From the NCBI RefSeq assembly GCF_011745145.1, contig NZ_CP050191.1, positions 5,408,373 through 5,472,372 on the forward strand: 64,000 nucleotides of DNA, in the 5' to 3' direction. The notes beneath the pieces are model-generated. The model saw nothing but the letters and a program-made list of their open reading frames with translations, searched no databases and was not told the DNA's origin. The translations under genes and the position numbers were made by a program. Source of the stretch: Mycobacterium sp. DL440 (lineage in GTDB: Bacteria > Actinomycetota > Actinomycetes > Mycobacteriales > Mycobacteriaceae). Position 1 is the stretch's first letter, and each line of letters opens with the position of its first letter. Positions 57,741 through 64,000 of the stretch are shown here, piece after piece.

Positions 57741-58442
57741 GTGACACCCGAGAGCGTGAACCGCACGGTGCTGATGGTCGACGACGACCCGGATGTGCGT
57801 ACTTCGGTTGCCCGCGGATTGCGGCATTCGGGGTTCGACGTCCGGGTCGCGGCGTCCGGCAAGGAGGCACTGCGCCTGCTGTCGAATGAGTCGCACGACG
57901 CGCTTGTTCTCGACGTCCAGATGCCGGAACTCGACGGCGTCGCCGTGGTCACCGCCCTGCGGGCATTGGGCAACGAGATACCCATCTGCGTGCTGTCGGC
58001 GCGTGACACGGTCAACGACCGCATCGCGGGACTGGAAGCCGGCGCGGACGACTACCTGACGAAACCGTTCGACCTCGGCGAACTCGTGGCACGCCTCAAC
58101 GCATTGTTGCGCCGGGCCAGCCACACCGACCATCCGTCGGACACCATGACCGTCGGGACGCTGACCATCGACACCGCTCGCCGGTTGGTGTTCGTCGGCG
58201 GGGACCGCGTCGACCTGACCAAGCGGGAATTCGACCTGCTGGCCGTGTTGGCGGAGAACACCGGTGTGGTGTTGTCCCGGCAGCGGCTCCTCGAGCTGGT
58301 CTGGGGATACGACTTCGACGTGGACACCAATGTGGCTGACGTCTTCATCTCGTATCTGCGGCGCAAGCTCGAGCGACCCGACGTGCCCCGGGTGATCCAT
58401 ACCGTCCGGGGGATCGGGTACGTCCTGCGGGAAGATGCGTGA
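57741..58442 (+). CDS. PrrA-like OmpR-family response regulator
   Basis: A 233-residue OmpR/PhoB-type regulator. The receiver domain has acidic pocket Asp-Asp-Asp (14-16), phosphorylated Asp58 (Leu-Asp-Val-Gln-Met-Pro), and Lys in Leu-Thr-Lys-Pro-Phe. The winged-helix output domain ends Val-Arg-Gly-Ile-Gly-Tyr-Val-Leu-Arg. It resembles PrrA closely but the location near mmpL11 is that of a second PrrAB-like pair (MSMEG_0244/0246 region in M. smegmatis as I recall). Start is uncertain: GTG 57741 with GAAGGA upstream is preferred; ATG 57702 is in frame. Its kinase follows 26 bp later. Confidence 0.92.
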   Translation: MTPESVNRTVLMVDDDPDVRTSVARGLRHSGFDVRVAASGKEALRLLSNESHDALVLDVQMPELDGVAVVTALRALGNEIPICVLSARDTVNDRIAGLEAGADDYLTKPFDLGELVARLNALLRRASHTDHPSDTMTVGTLTIDTARRLVFVGGDRVDLTKREFDLLAVLAENTGVVLSRQRLLELVWGYDFDVDTNVADVFISYLRRKLERPDVPRVIHTVRGIGYVLREDA

Positions 58443-58468
58443 TGGCTTCCGTGAGAAACCAGGGATAG

Positions 58469-59815
58469 GTGCGAGCCTTCGGCTTCATCCGTTCCGCGTC
58501 GTTGCGCACCAGGGTCGCGGTGGCCGCGGCGCTGGCCGCAGCGGCAGTGGTCGCAGTGTTCACCATCCTGACCTCGGTGGTGTTGGCCAACAACGACTCT
58601 GCGCAGTTGGATCGCAGGCTCGATTCGATTGTTGATGCGAGCATCAACCCCGAGCATCTCCAGGATCCGACGCGCGGCGTGTTGACCACGGGTCGGTCGC
58701 GTTCGACGGGGCAGGTGGTGTTCCAGCGGGGCTTCCAGTTGCCTGCGCTGCCGCCGGGCACCGAGACCGTCGACGTCAACGGCGTCGACTACCGGGTCCG
58801 CACTGTTCACGTGGACCAGCACGGCGGCGTGCTGATGTCCATCGGTATCCGCGCGGACAGTATTTTGTTGAGCCCCAACAGGATTCCGCTGTATAGCGTG
58901 TTCGGTGTGGCGACGGTGTTGGTGGCAGGCGGTCTGGGCTGGCTGTTGGCCGGGCCGGCCATCCGGCCGCTGCGCAAGCTCACCGAGCACACCTCGAAAC
59001 TGGACAGTGGCACCGACACGATGCCGAAGGTGCGCGGCGTGCGGGAGGCCGAGGACCTGTCCGAGGCGATGGCAGGCATGCTCACCCGCCTGGCCGCTGC
59101 GCAGCGCGCCACCACCAATTCCCTTCAGGCCGCACAGGATTTCGCCGCCAACGCCGCGCATGAACTGCGTACCCCACTGACTGCGATGCGTGCGGATCTG
59201 GACACCCTGCGCATCCACAACCTGCCCGAATCCGAACGGGACGAGGTGGTCGCCGACCTGTCCCGCGCGCAGCGCCGGGTGGAGGCCATCATCACCGCGC
59301 TGGGCCAACTCGCCTCAGGGCAACTGGCCCAGGCCGAGGACCGCGAACTGATGGACATCACGGACCTGCTCGACCGGGTGGTCAGGGAGAACACCCGTGC
59401 CGGCGGGACCATCCGCATCGACGTGCACGTGGCCGATGACGTCGGGCTGGTGCTGGGCTGGCCCGGTGGGCTACGCATCGCGGTGGACAACCTGGTGCGC
59501 AACGCGGTCGTCCACGGCGAGGCCACCCGGATCGTGCTGACCGCCCACCGCAGCGAGCAGTTCCTGATCATCACCGTCGACGACAACGGGCGCGGACTAC
59601 CGGTCGAGGAGCATCGGACCGTGCTGGGCCGGTTCCGTCGGGGCAGCACCGCGATGGCGGGCGGCTCCGGACTGGGCTTGGCGCTGGTGGCGCAGCAGGC
59701 CCTGTTGCACGGCGGTGAGATCACGTTGTCCGACGGGCCGCTCGGCGGTTTGCGGGCCACGTTGACCTTGGCCACGTCGGCCTCACCGACAGGGGATGCG
59801 GCTCAGGCAGATTGA
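58469..59815 (+). CDS. PrrB-like sensor histidine kinase
   Basis: A 448-residue kinase with two membrane helices (about 12-40 and 140-162) around a 100-residue sensor loop, a HAMP segment (about 163-220), phosphoacceptor His231 in Ala-Ala-His-Glu-Leu-Arg-Thr-Pro, and ATP-binding N, G1 and G2 motifs (Asn-Leu-Val-Arg-Asn-Ala, Asp-Asp-Asn-Gly-Arg-Gly, Gly-Ser-Gly-Leu-Gly-Leu). It pairs with the regulator just upstream. The location beside two hemophore genes and mmpL11 suggests control of heme or envelope genes. Its last codons fall in the first copy of a short repeat at 59801. Confidence 0.93.
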   Translation: MRAFGFIRSASLRTRVAVAAALAAAAVVAVFTILTSVVLANNDSAQLDRRLDSIVDASINPEHLQDPTRGVLTTGRSRSTGQVVFQRGFQLPALPPGTETVDVNGVDYRVRTVHVDQHGGVLMSIGIRADSILLSPNRIPLYSVFGVATVLVAGGLGWLLAGPAIRPLRKLTEHTSKLDSGTDTMPKVRGVREAEDLSEAMAGMLTRLAAAQRATTNSLQAAQDFAANAAHELRTPLTAMRADLDTLRIHNLPESERDEVVADLSRAQRRVEAIITALGQLASGQLAQAEDRELMDITDLLDRVVRENTRAGGTIRIDVHVADDVGLVLGWPGGLRIAVDNLVRNAVVHGEATRIVLTAHRSEQFLIITVDDNGRGLPVEEHRTVLGRFRRGSTAMAGGSGLGLALVAQQALLHGGEITLSDGPLGGLRATLTLATSASPTGDAAQAD

Positions 59816-59878
59816 CGGCGCCGCGCTCAGGCTGATTGCGTGCGCCCGCGCACTCAGGCTGATTTCGCGCGCCCGCGC
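59801..59878. repeat. Short direct repeats at convergent gene ends
   Basis: GCTCAGGCAGATT (59801), GCTCAGGCTGATT (59825) and ACTCAGGCTGATT (59852) repeat at spacings of 24 and 27 bp; the last two head near-identical 27-bp units. The first copy codes for the kinase C-terminus and the third contains the stop of the DUF3054 gene. Confidence 0.75.
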
Positions 59879-60252
59879 GCGGCGGCGAGCACGGCGCGCC
59901 AGCCCAAGAGCAGCACGGCGGTGGTCAGCGAGGCGACCACGATGAAGCTGACGGCCACTCCCGCCGAGGTCAGTTTTCTCAGCACGATGCCCACCACCAC
60001 CGTGCTGATCCACACCACGACCCCGGTAGGGGCCAACGACGTCGGACGCTGCCAGCCTCGCGACAGCAACCAGCCCACCACGGTTCCTGTCAGGAACGGC
60101 CACGCGGTCTCGGCGACCCCGGCCACGGTCAGTCCCTCGGCGTGGCTGCGCCGTCCGATCGTGCAGAACACCACCACACAGATCAGGTCGCCCAGGAAGG
60201 CGGCGGAGCCGCTCCGGCGGCGACATTCGGCCGGCGCGCTAGCTCGTCGCAT
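59854..60252 (-). CDS. DUF3054 family membrane protein
   Basis: A 132-residue protein with four helices and DUF3054 features: Leu-Gly-Asp-Leu-Ile-Cys-Val-Val-Val-Phe and Ile-Gly-Arg-Arg-Ser-His in the first half, Ala-Trp-Pro-Phe-Leu-Thr-Gly-Thr in the second helix. Function is unknown. Its ATG overlaps the stop of the M23 lipoprotein gene by 14 bp, so it is probably coupled to it. The stop lies in the third direct repeat. Confidence 0.85.
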   Translation of the reverse strand: MRRASAPAECRRRSGSAAFLGDLICVVVFCTIGRRSHAEGLTVAGVAETAWPFLTGTVVGWLLSRGWQRPTSLAPTGVVVWISTVVVGIVLRKLTSAGVAVSFIVVASLTTAVLLLGWRAVLAAARGRAKSA

Positions 60253-61438
60253 AGGTCATCACATCCAATACCAGTGGGCTGACGTCGGTTTGGTCGCGTT
60301 CGGCGAAGCCCGGTTGCCGTGCGGCCGGTTTCCCGTCGAAGAGTGCGTCGGCGGCGCTCAGCGACGTGAGCCGGGAATCCAGCCGGAACGATTTGAAGGT
60401 AAATGGTAAACCATTGGATGCCAAAGGATCCGGGCCGTCCATCACGTGGAAGTGCAGGTGTGGTGCATCGGAGTTGCCGGAGTTGCCCAGGGCTCCGATG
60501 ACCTGACCGGTGCTGAGTTTGTCCCCAGGCTTGACCCTGAGACTGTTCGGCTGCAGGTGCGCGTAGAAGGCGTAGTTGCCGTCACCGATGTCCTGCACGA
60601 TGTGGTTGCCGCCGTACTGCTGAAGAGCGAGACCCTTCGGCGTAACACCGGGGATCTGCTCGTTCAGGCCGTCGAGCACCGCCACCACCGGTCCGTCGGC
60701 GACTGCGTGGATCTCGGAGCCGAAGTACGGGTAGCTGGCGACCTTGGCCCGGTCGCCCGCGAATATCCGGCCATCGGCGCCGAGCTGTACATAGTCGATC
60801 GCGAATCGCTCTGCCGCCCAGATCTTTCCGTTGATCGGGTTGAGTGCCATGCGGTGCGGTGTCATATCGCAGCAACTGTTGGCGTCCACCCAGTTGTCGC
60901 CGGTCAGGGGCGGGGAGATGGACACCGGCTTACGGGTCTGGACCGACACCGGTGCCAAGGGCTCGGTCAGGGTCGGCGGGACGAGCGGCGGCATCGGCTT
61001 GGCCACGGTGATCCCGAGTTCATGGGTGAGTTCTCCTGGCACCTGCGTCGGATCGTCGGCGATCACGTCCAGCCACACGTAGGCGCTCTGTCCGGGGCCG
61101 ATCACGTTGGTTCCGACAGCGGAATTGCCCACTGCCCTGGTCCAGTATTTGAGGCTGTCCCCGGACAGGGTGAGCAGCTTGCGGTCACCGGTTGCGGTGC
61201 TCAGCGAGTTGAGGGTGACCACGCCCGGTGAGGTGTTGGTCAGCATCAACTCGTACACCAGGTGGGTGCGGCCATCGGTGGCCGCCACCGGTATCGGTTC
61301 GGCCAGAACCGATCCCACCACCGGCGTGACCACCGGTGGCGGGGTGGTGGTAGTGGTCGATTCCGACTGCGGAGTCTGCGCCGCCGAGCATCCCGCCAAG
61401 GTCAGCGTGAGCACTGCGATCGCGAACCGGATTCGCAT
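60239..61438 (-). CDS. M23-family peptidase-like lipoprotein
   Basis: A 399-residue preprotein with lipobox Leu-Ala-Gly-Cys (Cys17), a Thr/Pro linker (about 20-40), a beta-rich region (about 41-180) and a C-terminal LytM/M23 domain. The zinc-site pattern is complete: His-Ile-Val-Gln-Asp and His-Leu-His-Phe-His. It should cut peptidoglycan cross-bridges or bind them, anchored to the outer face of the membrane. GGAGA just before the ATG is a good ribosome site. DUF3054 follows it. Confidence 0.9.
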   Translation of the reverse strand: MRIRFAIAVLTLTLAGCSAAQTPQSESTTTTTPPPVVTPVVGSVLAEPIPVAATDGRTHLVYELMLTNTSPGVVTLNSLSTATGDRKLLTLSGDSLKYWTRAVGNSAVGTNVIGPGQSAYVWLDVIADDPTQVPGELTHELGITVAKPMPPLVPPTLTEPLAPVSVQTRKPVSISPPLTGDNWVDANSCCDMTPHRMALNPINGKIWAAERFAIDYVQLGADGRIFAGDRAKVASYPYFGSEIHAVADGPVVAVLDGLNEQIPGVTPKGLALQQYGGNHIVQDIGDGNYAFYAHLQPNSLRVKPGDKLSTGQVIGALGNSGNSDAPHLHFHVMDGPDPLASNGLPFTFKSFRLDSRLTSLSAADALFDGKPAARQPGFAERDQTDVSPLVLDVMTYATS

Positions 61439-61461
61439 GGACGTCTCCTAGCGCTCGGGAT

Positions 61462-62532
61462 TCAGGATTCAGGATTCGGGGCCGGGGTGTCTGGATCGAT
61501 GTCCTTCTCCGTGCGGAACATGAAGAAGAACACCACCCACCCGATCGTCGAGATGAAGATCCAGCTGACCAGCCGGTAGATCAGCATCGCCGAGATGGCC
61601 GAGGCCAGTGTCATTCCCGAGGACACCAGCCCGGGTACCAGCACCGCCTCCACCACCAGCAGACCGCCCGGCATCAATGGGATCGCCCCCACCGCCCTGG
61701 CCGCGGCGTAGGCGACGGTGACTCCGGCCAGCGACGGATGGCCGCCTGCGGCATAGCAGGCGAAGGCCAGGCAGGCCACGTCGGCGACCCAGTTGAACAT
61801 CGACCAGCTGAAGGCCACCGCGAGGTCCCGGCGACCCAGGCTGACCGACTCCAGTTGTTGCAGGATTTCGCGCCACTTGGCCAGTCCGGCGTCCAAGGGC
61901 TTGCCGCGCAACGAGTTCACCCACGACAACACCTTGGCGCCGATTCCGTCGATCAGTTCCGGTCTGGTGGCCACGGCCTGGGCGAGCAGGATGATCGCCA
62001 GGAACGCGCCGAGCGAAAAGATCAGCGACAGTGGGTTTTTGCTGGCGCCCAGCATGAGCGCCCCGCCGAGGCCCAACAATGCCAGGCCCACGATCTGCAG
62101 CACCCCTGACATCACCAGCTGCCACGAGGCCACCAGCGGCGAGGCACCCCAGATGCGTTGTTGGCGGTAGACGAATGTCGCCGAGAGCACCGGGCCGCCG
62201 GGCATGGTGGTGGACAGCGCGTTGCCGGCGTAGAACGCGGCCTCCGAACGCCATTGCTTGACGGGCACTCCAGCCGAGCGCAGCAGTGTCCGCTGGATCT
62301 GGGCAAAGCTGTGCATCGAGGCCATCGCGGTGCCCACTGCCGCCAGCACCCACCATCCATTCGCGGTGAGCAGGCTGCGCCAGGCCTTCGCCAACTGGTC
62401 CCAGACCAGGGTCACCTCGACGGCGAGCACCGTGACCGCGAGTGCGATGATCGCCCATCGCACCCACCAGTACTTGCCGCGCGTGGAGCCGGCCCGGTCC
62501 CGGGCTGTGTCGGCCGGCGCGTCCTGTGACAC
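61462..62532 (-). CDS. UPF0104/YbhN-type membrane protein (Rv0204c-like)
   Basis: A 356-residue protein with about eight to nine helices, of the lysylphosphatidylglycerol synthase transmembrane/YbhN group: Ala-Phe-Tyr-Ala-Gly-Asn-Ala-Leu-Ser and Pro-Gly-Gly-Pro-Val-Leu-Ser, then Leu-Met-Pro-Gly-Gly-Leu-Leu-Val-Val-Glu. The synthetase half is absent. Function is unknown; location equals Rv0204c. The GTG start has TACCCT (62540-62545) 7 nt before it, a leaderless pattern. It is divergent from the AI-2E-type gene. Confidence 0.9.
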   Translation of the reverse strand: MSQDAPADTARDRAGSTRGKYWWVRWAIIALAVTVLAVEVTLVWDQLAKAWRSLLTANGWWVLAAVGTAMASMHSFAQIQRTLLRSAGVPVKQWRSEAAFYAGNALSTTMPGGPVLSATFVYRQQRIWGASPLVASWQLVMSGVLQIVGLALLGLGGALMLGASKNPLSLIFSLGAFLAIILLAQAVATRPELIDGIGAKVLSWVNSLRGKPLDAGLAKWREILQQLESVSLGRRDLAVAFSWSMFNWVADVACLAFACYAAGGHPSLAGVTVAYAAARAVGAIPLMPGGLLVVEAVLVPGLVSSGMTLASAISAMLIYRLVSWIFISTIGWVVFFFMFRTEKDIDPDTPAPNPES

Positions 62533-62604
62533 GCCCTACAGGGTAACCGCGCAGGTCGCGACGACATCACCGGTTGCGGCGGCGCGCCGCATTAGGCTAC
62601 CGAC

Positions 62605-63753
62605 ATGTCACCCGATCCTGTTGCTGATGAGGCCGTCACGCCGTTCGTCCGCAAGGTTGCTGCCTGGTCATGGCGACTCCTGGTCATCCTTGGGGCCATC
62701 CTGGCATTGCTGTGGCTGATCAAACACCTTGAGTTGATCGTGGTGCCGGTGGCGCTGGCCACCATGGTCGCCGCGTTGCTGCTGCCCGCCGTCGACTTCA
62801 TGGACCGCCGCGGTGCTCCGCGTGGTGCCGCCGTCGCCCTGGTGTTGCTCGCCAGTTTCGCGGTGGTGGGCGGCATCCTGAGCTTCGTCATCTCTCAATT
62901 CGTCGAGGGTGCACCGCAACTCGTCGAACAGGTGACCCGAAGCATCGACGGGCTGCGCAACTGGCTGATCAACGGCCCGCTGCAGCTGAGCAAGGAGCAG
63001 ATCGACCAGGCCGGCAATACCGCGATCGAGGCGCTGCAGCGCAACCAGGAGAAGCTCACCACCGGGGCGTTGTCCACCGCGGGCACCCTCACCGAGCTGC
63101 TCACCGGCGCGCTGTTGGTGCTGTTCACGCTGATCTTCCTGCTGCAGGGCGGGCGCAGCATCTTCGCGTTTGTCACCAAGGTGTTTCCGACCCATGTGCG
63201 TGACCGGGTCCAGGACGCCGGGCGGGCCGGTTTCCACTCGTTGGGCGGCTACATGCGTGCCACGTTCCTCGTGGCCCTGGTCGATGCGGTCGGCATCGGT
63301 ACCGGCCTGGCGATCATGGGCATCCCGCTGGCGCTGCCACTGGCGTCGCTGGTGTTCATGGGCGCCTTCATCCCGCTGGTCGGTGCGGTGGTCGCCGGAT
63401 TCGTGGCGGTGGTGGTGGCGCTGCTGGCCAAGGGGTTTGTCTACGCCCTGATCACCCTCGGACTGATCATCGCCGTGCAGCAGCTCGAAGGCCATGTGCT
63501 GCAACCACTGGTGATGGGCCGTGCGGTGTCGATCCACCCGCTGGCGGTGGTGTTGGCCATCGCGGGCGGTGGTGTGCTGGCCGGCATCGTCGGTGCCCTG
63601 CTCGCGGTGCCCACCGTGGCGTTCATCAACAGCGCGACGCGGGTTCTGCTGTCCGCGGACCCGGACGCCGAGAAGGCGCGACAGGAGGACGCCGAGGGCG
63701 TGCTCATCGAAGCCACGCCCGACGACCTACCTGCGCAGGATCCGGAACGTTAA
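62605..63753 (+). CDS. AI-2E transporter family membrane protein (Rv0205-like)
   Basis: A 382-residue protein of the UPF0118/AI-2E transporter family with about eight helices, an amphipathic central part (about 100-160), and the late motifs Pro-Leu-Val-Gly-Ala-Val and [14 protein letters not shown]. Family members include AI-2 exporters and Na+/H+ antiporters; substrate here is unknown. ATG at 62605 follows TAGGCT (62593-62598) by 6 nt, so it is probably leaderless. It is convergent with mmpL3, as Rv0205 is. Confidence 0.92.
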   Translation: MSPDPVADEAVTPFVRKVAAWSWRLLVILGAILALLWLIKHLELIVVPVALATMVAALLLPAVDFMDRRGAPRGAAVALVLLASFAVVGGILSFVISQFVEGAPQLVEQVTRSIDGLRNWLINGPLQLSKEQIDQAGNTAIEALQRNQEKLTTGALSTAGTLTELLTGALLVLFTLIFLLQGGRSIFAFVTKVFPTHVRDRVQDAGRAGFHSLGGYMRATFLVALVDAVGIGTGLAIMGIPLALPLASLVFMGAFIPLVGAVVAGFVAVVVALLAKGFVYALITLGLIIAVQQLEGHVLQPLVMGRAVSIHPLAVVLAIAGGGVLAGIVGALLAVPTVAFINSATRVLLSADPDAEKARQEDAEGVLIEATPDDLPAQDPER

Positions 63754-63760
63754 CCGAGGT

Positions 63761-63966
63761 TCAGAGCCGGCCTTCGCGGCGCAGCAGATCCTGTGCGCTC
63801 ATCCCGCCGCCGCGGCGCGGGGGTTCGTCGTCGCGCGGGTTGAACTTCTGGGTCGACGGATCCTGATCACGTTGGCGTGACGGCGGATTCGGGCCGGGAC
63901 CCGGTGCCGGACGCTGCGCGTTGAATGCCGTCGTCGGCGCACTATCACCACCACCGCCAGCTGGCG
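63761..63966 (-). CDS. mmpL3: MmpL3, C-terminal fragment (cut by the contig end)
   Basis: Reading leftwards from the edge, the frame encodes a Gly/Pro/Arg-rich cytoplasmic tail that ends Gly-Met-Ser-Ala-Gln-Asp-Leu-Leu-Arg-Arg-Glu-Gly-Arg-Leu, the conserved C-terminus of MmpL3, with its TGA at 63761-63763. Only about 68 codons remain. MmpL3 flips trehalose monomycolate and is essential. Rv0206c lies convergently next to Rv0205 in the same way. The upstream stop seen at 63971-63975 lies in adapter sequence and is not real. Confidence 0.88.
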
Positions 63967-63999
63967 CTGCCCCTTATACACATCTGACGCTGCCGACGA
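63967..63999. other. Illumina Nextera adapter sequence at the contig end
   Basis: Bases 63973-63999 agree with the reverse complement of the Nextera transposase Read 1 adapter (mosaic end followed by GACGCTGCCGACGA), and the six bases before them fit with two mismatches. This is not genomic sequence. It interrupts the mmpL3 reading frame. Confidence 0.95.
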
Positions 64000-64000
64000 A

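Noticed and set aside
59783..60226. Alternative minus-strand frame across the direct repeats, ending with repeated Ile-Ser-Leu-Ser-Ala
   Set aside because: It lacks a recognisable domain, while the overlapping frame encodes a proper DUF3054 membrane protein. The repeated peptide is just the direct repeat read in another frame.
63971..64000. Stop codon in the mmpL3 frame suggesting a truncated gene
   Set aside because: The stop lies in adapter sequence. The preceding 68 codons match the MmpL3 C-terminus normally.

Overview
The window is about 65-70% GC DNA from a mycobacterium, most likely a fast-growing Mycolicibacterium-type species. The evidence is an mce1 operon tail, two MmpL transporters plus the end of mmpL3, SigG, RicR, an L,D-transpeptidase, Zmp1, and a gene order that follows the Rv0173-Rv0206c interval of M. 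tuberculosis as I recall it. Species cannot be decided from the sequence. I see no tRNA, rRNA, insertion sequence, prophage or CRISPR array. The last ~33 bases are Illumina Nextera adapter, so the right edge is a contig end and the mmpL3 fragment is an assembly truncation.

Layout. 1-5007: end of the mce1 lipid-import operon (mce1E fragment, mce1F, mam1A-D), a tightly overlapping + strand unit. 5024-18907: an accessory block in the place of lprO/Rv0180c. It holds a DUF1275 membrane protein, a secreted PE-PPE-domain protein with a lysine-rich tail, an acyltransferase with an SGNH domain, a lipoprotein RNase of the RNase Sa/barnase family with its barstar inhibitor, a phosphodiester glycosidase, a manganese riboswitch (yybP-ykoY) in front of a TMEM165/MneA-type exporter, and an AraC-glyoxalase-UvrA2 operon. 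18885-28157: conserved core (pirin, SDR, NDMA-dependent alcohol dehydrogenase, sigG, monoacylglycerol lipase, DUF2786 and TIGR04338 proteins, O-methyltransferase) with an AbiEi/DUF559 protein. 28251-37617: second accessory block with a TetR-controlled mmpS-mmpL pair, an aldehyde dehydrogenase, a dienelactone hydrolase, an AraC regulator and a polytopic membrane protein. 37755-46464: SPW protein, LuxR-type ATPase regulator, aldo/keto reductase, ankyrin protein, ilvD, ricR and small genes. 46636-56322: MFS exporter, L,D-transpeptidase, zmp1, omamA/omamB, an Rv0201c-like protein and mmpL11. 56591-63966: hemophore Rv0203 and a paralogue, a PrrAB-like two-component system, an M23 lipoprotein, Rv0204c/Rv0205-type membrane proteins and the mmpL3 end.

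Themes. Much of the window is envelope biology: lipid import (Mce1, Mam, OmamA), lipid, heme and siderophore-type export (MmpL11, MmpL3, MmpS/MmpL), peptidoglycan cross-linking and hydrolysis, and secreted lipoproteins. Metal handling recurs (RicR copper operator, Mn riboswitch, hemophores). At least fourteen genes have a TAnnnT hexamer 6-7 nt before the start codon and no Shine-Dalgarno sequence, the pattern of leaderless mycobacterial mRNAs; I used it to choose several starts.

The most interesting items are the lipoprotein RNase/barstar pair, the Mn riboswitch, the methyltransferase remnant in the mmpS leader beside a TetR-type palindrome, the family of matching intergenic hairpins, and the AbiEi-like plus DUF559 fusion.
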